DNA of 64,000 nucleotides from Paenibacillus spongiae (GTDB lineage: Bacteria; Bacillota; Bacilli; Paenibacillales; Paenibacillaceae): positions 2,250,501-2,314,500 of the forward strand of contig NZ_CP091430.1 in the NCBI RefSeq assembly GCF_024734895.1, read 5' to 3'. Made by a program: the position numbers and the translations under genes. Below, piece after piece: positions 44,170 to 52,013 of the stretch. The notes beneath the pieces are model-generated. The model was not told the origin of the DNA, made no database searches, and worked only from the letters and a program-made list of their open reading frames with translations. Each line of letters begins with the position of its first letter. Position 1 is the first letter of the stretch.

Positions 44170-44289
44170 TTATCCCCATGAGAGTCCTTGTATTGCTTTA
44201 GGCGACACGCCGGCATGCTTCTTGATTTCCGTGACTATTCCGATCACAATCCCGGCAAGAGCTGTCTTTCGCAGCGGTGCCCGTTTCAC
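44170..44289 (-). CDS. Possible 39-aa small protein
   Basis: A GTG at 44287-44289 opens a frame reading VKRAPLRKTALAGIVIGIVT and on to VSPKAIQGLSWG before TAA. GGAAGCGG lies just upstream as a possible ribosome site. The peptide is basic at the start with a hydrophobic middle, like a small membrane-associated protein. It could equally be a chance frame or the remnant of a longer gene; an in-frame stop lies directly before the GTG. Confidence 0.3.
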   Translation of the reverse strand: MKRAPLRKTALAGIVIGIVTEIKKHAGVSPKAIQGLSWG

Positions 44290-44355
44290 CTATCCGCTTC
44301 CGGATCCGGCCGATACCGTACTGCTTATGGAATTGAAAGAATAGAATGCTTATGG

Positions 44356-44395
44356 CTGTCCGATAAGGTCGAATGAGACCGAAGGGACAGTCTTT
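44356..44395 (+). terminator. Second terminator downstream of ftsZ
   Basis: CTGTCC at 44356-44361 pairs with GGACAG at 44385-44390, with inner GGTC/GACC, followed by TCTTTTT. It would shield spoIIGA from ftsAZ read-through. Confidence 0.7.
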
Positions 44396-44464
44396 TTGTG
44401 CAGCGATACGGCATTCAGATCGTATGATCCCGCGGCGGCGTCAGCTACACTCCCGTTAATCCCC

Positions 44465-44541
44465 AATCGACACCCTCGACAAAAAAAGATCGCTGCTGAC
44501 GGCATGTTTAGACAGACATTGTAATAGGATTTAAATATACT
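44465..44541 (+). promoter_or_regulatory. Candidate Spo0A-activated promoter of spoIIGA-sigE
   Basis: AATCGACAC (44465-44473) and CTCGACAAA (44475-44483) are two near matches, in tandem, to the reverse complement of the 0A box TTTGTCGAA. Downstream, TAGACA (44509-44514) and TATACT (44536-44541) are separated by 21 bp. The spoIIG promoter of B. subtilis is known for consensus-like boxes held about 22 bp apart and activated by Spo0A-P, so this arrangement fits. Confidence 0.55.
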
Positions 44542-44620
44542 AGACACAAGCCGCCGGACCACCGCCTTCGCGGGAGCAGATCAGGCGGCATTGGGGCTCA
44601 GCAGCAGGAGGGTGAACGCC

Positions 44621-45556
44621 CTGGATGCGGTCTACGTCGATGTCTTATTTCTGATGAATGTGCTCATTAACGGCTCCACCTTACTGCTGACCGCTTGGGT
44701 TCGAGGCGTTCGAGCCAGGTGGTGGCGGGTCTTGCTGTCCGCATCGCTCGGCGCCGTTTATGCCGTGATGCTCGTGTTTCCATCGTTAAACCTGCTATTT
44801 TCCATTCCGCTCAAATTGTTGTTCTCCATCATGATGCTTCTTGTTGCATTCGGATTTGGAAGCGTGCAGTTGTTCCTTCGTTATATCGGCGCGTTCTATG
44901 CCGTCAATTTTGCGATCGGAGGCACCGTATTCGGACTGCAGTATTTGCTCATGAACGGCTCCAATCGGTTATGGGATTCCATGTGGATCGTAAACGGGAA
45001 TGTACATACCGAATTAAAGCTAAGCACCGCATTTCTGTTGTCCTCCGTCTGTATCGGCTTGTATATTTACCGGTCGGTCATGGTTTTCCGCAAGGAAAAA
45101 GCGCTTGTGCAGACCCATCTTGCGGAGGTGTGCGTGACGATCGGCGACCGTCAGCAGCGGTGTACAGGTCTGATTGATACGGGCAACCAGCTCTATGAAC
45201 CGCTGACGAGAACGCCGGTTATGGTAATGGAAGCCTCGCTCTGGCAGGCTGATTTGCCCGCCTCGTGGCTCCTGGGAATCAAAGAGGCGCAGGTCGACAA
45301 GCTGATCGCGCATATGGACGCAAGCGAATCCGCTTGGCAGGATCGGCTGCGGCTGGTGCCTTACCGGGGAATTAACCGCGGCGCTCAGTTTATGCTCGCC
45401 ATCAAACCGGACCGGGTGGTCATCGAGCGGGAGGATGAAACATTCGAATCAACGAAAGTGCTCATCGGCCTTGATGCCGGAAAGCTTGTCGCAGATGGGG
45501 CCTATCGGGCAATAATCCATCCGTCGCTGCTGCAAAATCGGATCGTAAGCGAATGA
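44621..45556 (+). CDS. spoIIGA: Pro-sigma-E processing aspartic protease SpoIIGA
   Basis: SpoIIGA is the membrane protease that removes the pro-sequence of sigma-E in the mother cell. The protein has five N-terminal membrane spans (about residues 5-150) and a cytoplasmic retroviral-type aspartic protease half with TGLIDTGNQLYEPLTRTPVM (DTG catalytic motif) and IGLDAGKL. Its start is odd: AGGAGG at 44606-44611 is well spaced only for a CTG at 44621, giving DAVYVDVLFLMN right at the N-terminus as in homologues. A GTG at 44612 touches the ribosome site and a TTG at 44591 lacks a good one. sigE follows 36 bp on. Confidence 0.92.
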   Translation: MDAVYVDVLFLMNVLINGSTLLLTAWVRGVRARWWRVLLSASLGAVYAVMLVFPSLNLLFSIPLKLLFSIMMLLVAFGFGSVQLFLRYIGAFYAVNFAIGGTVFGLQYLLMNGSNRLWDSMWIVNGNVHTELKLSTAFLLSSVCIGLYIYRSVMVFRKEKALVQTHLAEVCVTIGDRQQRCTGLIDTGNQLYEPLTRTPVMVMEASLWQADLPASWLLGIKEAQVDKLIAHMDASESAWQDRLRLVPYRGINRGAQFMLAIKPDRVVIEREDETFESTKVLIGLDAGKLVADGAYRAIIHPSLLQNRIVSE

Positions 45557-45592
45557 AGCCGTACACAGTTCTCCGAGGAGGGATGGAGCATC

Positions 45593-46315
45593 ATGCTCGT
45601 CAAATGGAAATTGATCCTGCAGTTATATTATTATCGCGTTTTATTTTTATTCGGGTTAAAGAGCGAAGAAATATATTATATCGGCGGAAGCGAGGCGCTG
45701 CCCCCTCCTCTGACTCGCGAGGAAGAGGAGTATTTGCTGGAGAAGCTGCCTTCCGGCGATACCGCGATCCGTGCGATGCTCATCGAACGCAACCTGAGGC
45801 TTGTCGTATATATTGCGCGCAAATTCGAGAATACGGGCATCCATATCGAGGATCTCGTATCGATCGGCGCGATCGGATTGATCAAAGCGGTGAATACATT
45901 CGATCCCGAGAAGAAAATTAAGCTGGCTACCTATGCATCGCGCTGCATTGAGAATGAAATCCTGATGTACCTCCGGCGCAACAGCAAGACCCGTACGGAA
46001 GTATCCTTCGATGAGCCGCTGAATATCGACTGGGACGGCAACGAGCTGCTTCTCTCCGATGTGCTCGGAACCGAGAACGATACCATCTACCGCAACATCG
46101 AGGAGCAGGTGGACCGCAAGCTGCTGCACAAGGCGCTCGACAAGCTGACGGAACGGGAGCGGATCATTATGGAGCTTCGGTTCGGGCTCGCCGATGGCGA
46201 AGAGAAGACGCAGAAGGATGTGGCGGACCTGCTCGGCATTTCGCAATCGTATATTTCCAGACTGGAGAAACGGATCATCAAGCGGCTGCGCAAAGAGTTC
46301 AATAAGATGGTTTGA
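45593..46315 (+). CDS. sigE: RNA polymerase sporulation sigma factor SigE (pro-sigma-E)
   Basis: SigE directs early mother-cell transcription. The 240-aa precursor has a hydrophobic/basic pro-sequence (residues 1-27, [19 protein letters not shown]) that tethers it to the membrane until SpoIIGA cleavage. The conserved [18 protein letters not shown] follows. Region 2 ([39 protein letters not shown]) and region 4 ([19 protein letters not shown]) are intact. The pair spoIIGA-sigE is conserved in endospore formers. Terminator-like sequence at 46407-46447 separates it from sigG. Confidence 0.97.
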   Translation: MLVKWKLILQLYYYRVLFLFGLKSEEIYYIGGSEALPPPLTREEEEYLLEKLPSGDTAIRAMLIERNLRLVVYIARKFENTGIHIEDLVSIGAIGLIKAVNTFDPEKKIKLATYASRCIENEILMYLRRNSKTRTEVSFDEPLNIDWDGNELLLSDVLGTENDTIYRNIEEQVDRKLLHKALDKLTERERIIMELRFGLADGEEKTQKDVADLLGISQSYISRLEKRIIKRLRKEFNKMV

Positions 46316-46406
46316 GGACAATCAAGAGCCTGAGAACAAGTGAAAATATTTTGTCAAGACCCCCTTCCCGGGAAAGGGCATGAACCTGATTTTTACCCGT
46401 CAATAC

Positions 46407-46447
46407 ACGGCTTCGACCTTCGTTTTCGAGGGGACGGAGCCGTTTTT
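46407..46447 (+). terminator. Terminator between sigE and sigG
   Basis: ACGGCTTCG at 46407-46415 pairs with CGGAGCCGT at 46435-46443 (one wobble), with inner complementarity, followed by five T. It would limit read-through from the spoIIG promoter into sigG. Confidence 0.7.
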
Positions 46448-46516
46448 GCATGGGGAATAAAATGGGGCTTCGAGGAGATAATGAACATTAATGTTTCTCC
46501 TTGGGAGGTAATCACG

Positions 46517-47299
46517 TTGACCCGAAACAAAGTCGAGATTTGTGGAGTGGATACCGCGAAACTGCCTGTTCTGACGAATGCCGAGATGCGAGAGCTGTTC
46601 ACCGCATTGCAGACGAAGAATGAATGGGCAGCCAGAGAGAAATTGGTCAATGGCAACTTGAGGCTGGTGCTCAGTGTCATTCAGCGGTTTAATAACCGCG
46701 GTGAGTTCGTCGACGATTTGTTCCAGGTCGGCTGTATCGGACTGATGAAGGCGATCGACAATTTCGATCTAGGTCAGAACGTTAAATTTTCGACATATGC
46801 CGTGCCAATGATTATCGGCGAGATCCGCCGGTACTTGCGGGATAACAATCCAATCCGTGTTTCACGCAGCCTGCGGGATATCGCCTATAAGGCGCTGCAG
46901 GTACGGGACAGCTTAACGAACAAGAATTCGCGGGAACCGACGATTTTTGAAATTTCTGAAGCGCTCAATGTTCCGAAGGAAGATGTCGTCTTCGCGCTAG
47001 ATGCCATTCAGGACCCGGTATCGTTGTTCGAACCGATTTATCATGACGGGGGCGACCCGATCTATGTGATGGATCAGATCAGCGACGATAAGAATAAGGA
47101 CGTTTCCTGGATTGAGGAAATCGCGCTTCGGGAAGCGATGCATAAGCTGAATGACAGGGAAAAGATGATCCTGTCGATGCGCTTCTTCGAAGGCAAGACC
47201 CAGATGGAGGTCGCGGACGAAATCGGGATTTCGCAGGCGCAGGTGTCGCGGCTGGAGAAATCGGCCATTCAACAGATGCAGAAGCATGTTAAAGTCTAA
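46517..47299 (+). CDS. sigG: RNA polymerase sporulation sigma factor SigG
   Basis: SigG controls late forespore transcription. From the TTG at 46517 (GGGAGG 8 bp upstream) it is 260 aa and starts TRNKVEICGVDTAKLPVL, the invariant SigG N-terminus. Region 2 (LVNGNLRLVLSVIQRFNNRG, LFQVGCIGLMKAIDNFDL), region 3 and region 4 (EVADEIGISQAQVSRLEKSA) are intact. Frames extending further upstream read through the terminator and are not credible. Between the terminator and the start one expects a forespore (sigma-F/G) promoter; I could not identify one with confidence. Confidence 0.97.
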   Translation: MTRNKVEICGVDTAKLPVLTNAEMRELFTALQTKNEWAAREKLVNGNLRLVLSVIQRFNNRGEFVDDLFQVGCIGLMKAIDNFDLGQNVKFSTYAVPMIIGEIRRYLRDNNPIRVSRSLRDIAYKALQVRDSLTNKNSREPTIFEISEALNVPKEDVVFALDAIQDPVSLFEPIYHDGGDPIYVMDQISDDKNKDVSWIEEIALREAMHKLNDREKMILSMRFFEGKTQMEVADEIGISQAQVSRLEKSAIQQMQKHVKV

Positions 47300-47323
47300 A
47301 CGGCGCAGCTAGCGCCGTTTTTT
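47299..47323 (+). terminator. sigG terminator
   Basis: AACGGCGC at 47299-47306 pairs exactly with GCGCCGTT at 47312-47319 around a five-base loop, followed by TTTT. The first base belongs to the stop codon. Confidence 0.9.
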
Positions 47324-47373
47324 ATATGGGGCGGCATATGGACGGCGGGGAACAGGTTATTTTGTGCGCATCA

Positions 47374-47402
47374 GGACATTTTGCCCGAAATCCACATATA
47401 CT
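47374..47402 (+). promoter_or_regulatory. Candidate sigma-E promoter for ylmC
   Basis: CATATACT at 47395-47402 matches the sigma-E -10 (CATACAMT) at 7 of 8 positions. GGACATT at 47374-47380, 14 bp upstream, matches the -35 (KMATATT) at 5 of 7. The next gene belongs to a sporulation-associated family, which makes the match plausible. Confidence 0.42.
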
Positions 47403-47455
47403 AGAAGTATAGGCAAAATGGACGACAATCCCGATGGAAAAGTGGTGATCGGCAT

Positions 47456-47731
47456 ATGAAAATATCCGATTTTCAAACGAAGGACGTCATCAATATCGTC
47501 GATGGCCGCAAGCTCGGCCAAGTGAGCGATCTGGAGCTTGATCTCAGGCAAGGGCGGATCGACTCGATCGTCGTTCCGAATTTCACGAAGTTCTTCGGTC
47601 TGTTCGGCGGCGGAACGGATGTCGTTATCCCCTGGCGGAATATTGTGAAGATTGGGGCGGATGTCGTGCTCGTGCGCATCGACGACGCCAAAGTTCTTCG
47701 GGGCGAAGAAGAGGAGCAAGCCGCGCGTTGA
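47456..47731 (+). CDS. ylmC: YlmC/YmxH family sporulation protein (PRC-barrel-like)
   Basis: The 91-aa protein starts MKISDFQTKDVINIVDGRKL and contains GQVSDLELDLRQGRIDSIVV and DVVIPWRNIVKIGADVVLV, the beta-barrel pattern of the YlmC/YmxH family. The family is restricted to endospore formers; deletion phenotypes are mild and its molecular role is unknown. The position between sigG and ylmD is conserved in Bacillales. Its acidic tail EEEEQAAR is not conserved in general. Confidence 0.9.
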   Translation: MKISDFQTKDVINIVDGRKLGQVSDLELDLRQGRIDSIVVPNFTKFFGLFGGGTDVVIPWRNIVKIGADVVLVRIDDAKVLRGEEEEQAAR

Positions 47732-47858
47732 TCCTCGCCCGAAGTCGCCGGATATGACGGGAGATTCATAAATAACATCTTGGCCAGCTCTCCGGCGTAT
47801 TCAAGTGTTCGCATGCCGATCCTTAGCTGTGGTACACTGTTTGCGAGGTGAAATTCGG

Positions 47859-48734
47859 ATGGAACCGTTTAAACATGTAGAAACGGCGAAGGGACCTTCG
47901 CTTTTTTTGTTGCCGGAATGGATGGCGCTAAAGGAAGGATTAACGGCAGGTTTCACAGGGCGGCACGGCGGGGCAAGCGCTGCGCCATGGGAGTCGCTCA
48001 ACTGCGGTCTTCATGTCGGTGACCGCGACGAGGCAGTTCTGGATAACCGCAGACGGCTCGCGGAAGCGCTGCAATGGCCTTATGAGGCATGGACATGCGC
48101 CGAGCAGGTTCATGGAAATCGGGTTTATCGGGTTACCCGGGAGGACCGCGGCAAAGGGCGGGACAGCCGGGTAACAGCCGTTCAGGATACGGATGCGATT
48201 ATGACGGCGGATAAGGATGTACTGCTGACCTCTTTCTATGCGGACTGTGTGCCGCTGTATTTCTTCGACCCGGTTCAAGAGGCGGTCGCACTCGCCCATG
48301 CCGGCTGGAAAGGGACGGCGCTGGAGATTGCGCGCCATACCGTTGAAGCGATGTCGGAAGCTTACGGATGCCAGCCGGCAAACATTCGAGGCGGTATTGG
48401 TCCTTCGATCGGCTTATGCTGCTATGAGGTCGACGCTGCGGTGCTTGGCCGGATGGATCCGCTGATCCGCGAGCTTGACGCCCTCTTGAAGGCAAGCGGG
48501 TTTGAAGCAGGGCCGATCGCGCAGCCCACATCAGAAGGCAAAGCAAGGATAAACTTGAAAGAATTGAACCGACAGATTATGATAAAAGCAGGAATTTTGC
48601 CGATGCATATCGAATTATCAGAGTGGTGTACAGGCTGCCGGACGGATCTCTTCTTCTCCCATCGCATGGAAGGGGGACAAACCGGACGGATGGTCAGCTG
48701 GATCGGCATGGGAAGAGGTGAAGGAACCGCGTGA
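47859..48734 (+). CDS. ylmD: Multicopper-like purine nucleoside phosphorylase YlmD (PgeF/YfiH family)
   Basis: YlmD/YfiH family enzymes cleave adenosine, inosine and related nucleosides and may edit peptidoglycan precursors. The 291-aa protein has GFTGRHGGASAAPWESLNCG, EQVHGNRVYRV, SFYADCVPLYFFDPVQEAVA, LAHAGWKGTALEIARHTVEA and GPSIGLCCYEVD. The His and Cys residues of these motifs bind zinc. GCGAGGTG lies 8 bp before the ATG at 47859. ylmE overlaps its stop by 4 bp, opening the ylmD-ylmE-sepF-ylmG-ylmH run. Confidence 0.93.
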   Translation: MEPFKHVETAKGPSLFLLPEWMALKEGLTAGFTGRHGGASAAPWESLNCGLHVGDRDEAVLDNRRRLAEALQWPYEAWTCAEQVHGNRVYRVTREDRGKGRDSRVTAVQDTDAIMTADKDVLLTSFYADCVPLYFFDPVQEAVALAHAGWKGTALEIARHTVEAMSEAYGCQPANIRGGIGPSIGLCCYEVDAAVLGRMDPLIRELDALLKASGFEAGPIAQPTSEGKARINLKELNRQIMIKAGILPMHIELSEWCTGCRTDLFFSHRMEGGQTGRMVSWIGMGRGEGTA

Positions 48735-49444
48735 CATTGCAGGAACGAATGGAAGCGGTGGAGCAGCGTCTCGCTGAAGCGTGCCGGAGAAGCGGCAGAC
48801 GGCGGGAAGAAATTCAGTTGATTGCAGTAACCAAGTATGTCGGCACGGAGGAGACGAAGAACGTGCTGCGCCACGGACTTGTCCACCTGGGCGAGAATCG
48901 CTGGCAGAATGCCTCCGAGAAGTGGCACGCCATCTCCGGCACGGAGTCCGGGGAGCCATTGCCTGCAGGACAAGCCGTATGGCATTTTATCGGATCTCTC
49001 CAAACGAATAAAGTCAAGGACGTCATCGGAAAGTTTACATACATTCATTCCTTGGACCGCTTGTCGCTTGCCCAGGCGATCGAACGGCGGGCCGAGCAGC
49101 TGGGAATCGTTGTGCCTTGCTTCATTCAGGTTAATGTATCCGGCGAGGACAGCAAGCATGGATTGGCGCCGGAAGCTTTGCAGGCCTTCGCTAAGGAGCT
49201 GGCCGATATGCCCCATATCGAGCCGGTCGGCCTCATGACGATGGCGCCGATCGATTCGGATGGCGAGCAATCCAGGCCGACCTTTCGCGGGCTCCGGCTG
49301 CTGCGGGATGAACTGAACGAACGGGCTGTCCTGCGCAAGCCTATTAGCGGGCTGTCGATGGGAATGTCCGGCGATTTCGAGATCGCCGTTGAAGAAGGCG
49401 CCAATTGGCTGCGCCTCGGTACGATACTGGTGGGCAATGGGTAA
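48731..49444 (+). CDS. ylmE: PLP homeostasis protein YlmE (YggS family)
   Basis: This is a single-domain alanine-racemase-like PLP protein that buffers pyridoxal phosphate rather than catalysing a known reaction. The 237-aa protein starts from a GTG overlapping ylmD. It contains IQLIAVTKYVGTEE (PLP-binding Lys in VTK), LGENRWQNASEKW, WHFIGSLQTNKVKDVIGKFT, SLDRLSLAQAIERRA and GLSMGMSGDFEIAVEEGANW, all diagnostic. The conserved place next to sepF suggests a link with division, though the mechanism is unproven. Confidence 0.94.
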   Translation: MTLQERMEAVEQRLAEACRRSGRRREEIQLIAVTKYVGTEETKNVLRHGLVHLGENRWQNASEKWHAISGTESGEPLPAGQAVWHFIGSLQTNKVKDVIGKFTYIHSLDRLSLAQAIERRAEQLGIVVPCFIQVNVSGEDSKHGLAPEALQAFAKELADMPHIEPVGLMTMAPIDSDGEQSRPTFRGLRLLRDELNERAVLRKPISGLSMGMSGDFEIAVEEGANWLRLGTILVGNG

Positions 49445-49493
49445 TGAAGGAAAGAACCGGTTATGAACAAGTCATAAGAGGGAGGCGGATACG

Positions 49494-49955
49494 GTGAGCG
49501 TAATGAATAAATTTATGAACTTTTTCGGGCTGCAGGAAGAAGAGGAGATCGTCGAGCGAGAGCGGGTCGCACAGAACCAGCAGCAGGAAGAGCAGGAGGT
49601 TGAAACTTCTCCGTTCGAGGCACGTAAACAAACAACAAAAGCTAACAATGTTGTCAGCATTCATTCCCAGAAGAATATCCGTGTGATCCTTCACGAACCG
49701 AGGTCCTATGATGAAGCACAGGAAATAGCCGATCACCTGAAAAACCGTCGGTCGGTCGTCGTGAACTTACAGCGTGTCCGGCACGATATCGCGGTTCGGA
49801 TCGTCGATTTCCTCGGCGGTACCGTATACGCATTGGGCGGCGGCATATCGAAGCTCGGGCCGAATATCTTTTTGTGCACGCCGGATTCGGTTGAAATTCA
49901 AGGCACCATTTCGGAAATGCTGACAGAAGAGTCTGATTACAAAAAAATGAGGTGA
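49494..49955 (+). CDS. sepF: Cell division protein SepF
   Basis: SepF forms rings that bundle and anchor FtsZ to the membrane. The 153-aa protein starts from a GTG (GGAGG 8 bp upstream) with the amphipathic membrane helix [10 protein letters not shown], then an acidic/Gln-rich linker. The SepF core is [60 protein letters not shown] and [14 protein letters not shown]. All features match the family. ylmG follows after 6 bp. Confidence 0.96.
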   Translation: MSVMNKFMNFFGLQEEEEIVERERVAQNQQQEEQEVETSPFEARKQTTKANNVVSIHSQKNIRVILHEPRSYDEAQEIADHLKNRRSVVVNLQRVRHDIAVRIVDFLGGTVYALGGGISKLGPNIFLCTPDSVEIQGTISEMLTEESDYKKMR

Positions 49956-49961
49956 CCTTGA

Positions 49962-50228
49962 TTGGCGGAAATTACACAATTTATATGGTATCTTGAACAA
50001 ATATACACCTTCATGATCATCGGCTACGTCCTGCTCTCATGGCTGCCTAATGCGCGAGAGAGCTTTATCGGCGTATGGCTGGGCAAGCTGGTTGAGCCTT
50101 ATCTGACGCCATTTAGGCGGATCATCCCTCCGATCGGCGGCATGCTCGACATCTCGCCAATCGTTGCGATCTTCGCGCTTCAATTCGTCGCATATGGGAT
50201 TATCGCGGTCATCGGCTTCTTCGTATGA
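49962..50228 (+). CDS. ylmG: YggT family membrane protein YlmG
   Basis: The 88-aa protein starts from a TTG with GAGGTGA 6 bp upstream. It has two membrane segments (YTFMIIGYVLLSWLPNARES and LDISPIVAIFALQFVAYGII) joined by a conserved loop KLVEPYLTPFRRIIPPIGGM. YggT proteins are linked to osmotic stress and envelope or septum organisation in bacteria and to nucleoid distribution in chloroplasts; the mechanism is unknown. Its stop overlaps the ylmH start (ATGA). Confidence 0.93.
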   Translation: MAEITQFIWYLEQIYTFMIIGYVLLSWLPNARESFIGVWLGKLVEPYLTPFRRIIPPIGGMLDISPIVAIFALQFVAYGIIAVIGFFV

Positions 50229-51010
50229 CGAAGCAGAATCTATATGTTCACTTCCATCCGGACGAGCGGCCGTTTGTCGACCGGGTCTCGGAATGGATGG
50301 AACGGGCCGCATATGGACATGAGATGAAGAGAACCGATTTTCTCGATCCGAGGCAAGCCGAGATCGTCGGCAGCTTAGCGAACCGTATGCCGGAAGTGCA
50401 GCTGAAGCTTTCAGGCGGCTATGAGGGCGCGGAACGGAAGCGGGCCCTTATCGCACCTGAGTACCGGATGCTGGACGATGAGCCAGACGGCGTTGCGCTC
50501 CTGCGCATTACCGCATCTTCGCAAGGCCACTTGGAGCTGGAGCATGGCGATTATTTGGGCGCTCTGCTCGGCCTCGGCATCAAACGCGACCGGATCGGGG
50601 ATCTTCATATCCATGAAGATTTCTGTCACTGCCTGCTGGCTGAAGAAATCGCCGATTACATCAATATTCATTTGCGGCAAGTCCACCGGGTTCATGTCTT
50701 GACCGACATCGTCCCTTTATCCGATTTGCGCATCGCCGAAGCGGATTTAGAGGAAATGAGCCTATCGGTGGCTTCTTTGCGTCTTGACGGGATTGCCAGC
50801 GACGTGCATCGCGTTAGCCGTGCCAAAATCGTCGACCCGATCCGCGCGGGACGATGCCGGATCAATTGGAAGGTTGAAGAGGATCCGTCCGCGCCGCTTA
50901 AGGAAGGCGATGTCGTTTCCATGCAGGGCCTGGGCCGCTTCAAGGTGCTAGGCGTCGAAGGCATGACGAAGAAAGGCCGGCAGCGCGTGAGGATCGGTAA
51001 ATTTATATAA
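50225..51010 (+). CDS. ylmH: S4-domain RNA-binding protein YlmH
   Basis: The 261-aa protein has an N-terminal RRM-like/YlmH domain (LYVHFHPDERPFVDRVSEWM, FLDPRQAEIV, LRITASSQGHLELEHGDYLG, LGLGIKRDRIGDLHIHEDFC) and a C-terminal S4 domain (about residues 180-245, LRLDGIASDVHRVSRAKIVD, AGRCRINWKVEEDPSAPLKE, GDVVSMQGLGRFKVLG). YlmH homologues bind ribosomal RNA and have been tied to rescue of stalled nascent chains on large subunits. The gene order sepF-ylmG-ylmH-divIVA is conserved. Confidence 0.94.
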   Translation: MTKQNLYVHFHPDERPFVDRVSEWMERAAYGHEMKRTDFLDPRQAEIVGSLANRMPEVQLKLSGGYEGAERKRALIAPEYRMLDDEPDGVALLRITASSQGHLELEHGDYLGALLGLGIKRDRIGDLHIHEDFCHCLLAEEIADYINIHLRQVHRVHVLTDIVPLSDLRIAEADLEEMSLSVASLRLDGIASDVHRVSRAKIVDPIRAGRCRINWKVEEDPSAPLKEGDVVSMQGLGRFKVLGVEGMTKKGRQRVRIGKFI

Positions 51011-51093
51011 CGGATTGCAGGAATTTAAGCGAATCTGTCGAAAATACTGAATAAAATCTTTACTTCGCCTTATAACGTTTAGGAGGTGCGCCA

Positions 51094-51591
51094 ATGCCGT
51101 TAACGCCATTGGACATACACAACAAGGAATTCGGCAGACGTCTTCGCGGCTATGATGAAGACGAGGTGAATGAGTTTCTCGATCAAGTCATTAAAGACTA
51201 TGAGCTGCTTATCCGTGAGAATAAAGAGTTGCAGAACCATTCGCTTGCTCTTCAGGAGAAGCTGAACCACTTCGCGAATATTGAAGAGACGCTCAGCAAG
51301 ACGATTATCGTGGCGCAGGAAGCCGCGGACGATCTGAAGAACAATGCCAAGAAGGAAGCGCAGCTGATCGTGAAGGAAGCGGAGAAGAATGCAGACCGCA
51401 TCATTAACGAATCGCTCGCCAAGTCGCGCAAGGTTTCGCTTGAAGTGGAGGAGCTGAAGAAGCAAGCTTCCATCTACCGCGCGCGGTTCCGTACGCTGGT
51501 TGAAGCGCAGCTTGATTTGTTAAGCTTGGAAGGTTGGGACTCGCTGGACGGCAACGGGCAAGTGAAGAGTGAAATCGCACGCGGTTCATAA
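51094..51591 (+). CDS. divIVA: Cell polarity and division protein DivIVA
   Basis: DivIVA senses negative membrane curvature at septa and poles, placing MinCD and, in sporulation, chromosome anchors. The 165-aa coiled-coil protein begins MPLTPLDIHNKEFGRRLRGY, the lipid-binding domain with conserved Phe and Arg, then DEDEVNEFLDQVIKDYELLI. Long coiled coils (about residues 30-140) include AKKEAQLIVKEAEKNADRII. TAGGAGGTG precedes the ATG. It is 83 bp after ylmH. Confidence 0.96.
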   Translation: MPLTPLDIHNKEFGRRLRGYDEDEVNEFLDQVIKDYELLIRENKELQNHSLALQEKLNHFANIEETLSKTIIVAQEAADDLKNNAKKEAQLIVKEAEKNADRIINESLAKSRKVSLEVEELKKQASIYRARFRTLVEAQLDLLSLEGWDSLDGNGQVKSEIARGS

Positions 51592-51611
51592 TCAAGGGGC
51601 TTTCGCTCGCA

Positions 51612-51640
51612 TTGACTTTTGATAAAGTTTGGCGTATAAC
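51612..51640 (+). promoter_or_regulatory. Sigma-A promoter for ileS
   Basis: TTGACT at 51612-51617, a 17-bp spacer and TATAAC at 51635-51640 lie just upstream of the T-box leader. Confidence 0.75.
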
Positions 51641-51667
51641 TAGAAATAATCCATTTTAATTTAGTCG

Positions 51668-51980
51668 ATCATCGTTGACGAGAACGAGTAGGCTGATGCC
51701 GTTTGTACTCCAGAGAGCCGGTGCGTTGCTGAAAGCCGGTGTGCAAACCTTAGCCGAATATCCTCTCCGAGATGCAGCGCCGAATGCCATGTTCGCGATA
51801 AGCGCTGCCGGAAGCCCACCGTTACAGGGGACGCAGATGTATACATCTGTGATCAAGGTGCCGCTTAGTCGGTGCAGGTGCTGTTTTCATAAGTGAGAAC
51901 GGAAGCTGCAGATGACGATGCGGAACAAGGGTGGTAACGCGAGCCAAGCCTCGTCCCTTTACAGGGATGCGGCTTTTTTT
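51668..51980 (+). ncRNA. T-box leader (isoleucine) of ileS
   Basis: The leader senses uncharged tRNA-Ile and lets RNA polymerase past a terminator. Stem I carries the loop-E AGTA (51687-51690) and a CCAGAGAGCC segment. GGCT (51691-51694) pairs with AGCC (51752-51755), placing the specifier bulge at GAATATCC with ATC (51760-51762), an isoleucine codon. The T-box AAGGGTGGTAACGCG spans 51927-51941. The terminator is AGCCTCGTCCCT (51947-51958) with AGGGATGCGGCT (51963-51974) and seven T. An open frame across the T-box joins ileS in phase but is not the start. Confidence 0.93.
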
Positions 51981-52013
51981 GTTTTCATTTATCGAAAGGG
52001 GTTGTTTGAAGCC

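Larger units (their letters stand above)
44154..44464. other. Gap between ftsZ and the spoIIGA control region
   Basis: About 310 bp without a recognised gene. It contains one possible 39-codon minus-strand frame (entered separately) and a second terminator at 44356-44395. The bpr/bpf genes found here in B. subtilis are absent. Confidence 0.6.

Noticed and set aside
46448-46483. Sigma-F/G promoter for sigG (GCATG with GGAGATAATG)
   Set aside because: The spacing is about 21 bp instead of 14-16, so it was not listed.
46340-46516. SigG extension upstream of the TTG
   Set aside because: It reads through a terminator stem; SigG orthologues begin at the RNKVEICGVD segment.
51912-52013. IleS N-terminal extension through the leader
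   Set aside because: The frame crosses the T-box sequence and terminator hairpin; the extra residues are unlike any IleRS. The ATG at 52014 is the start.
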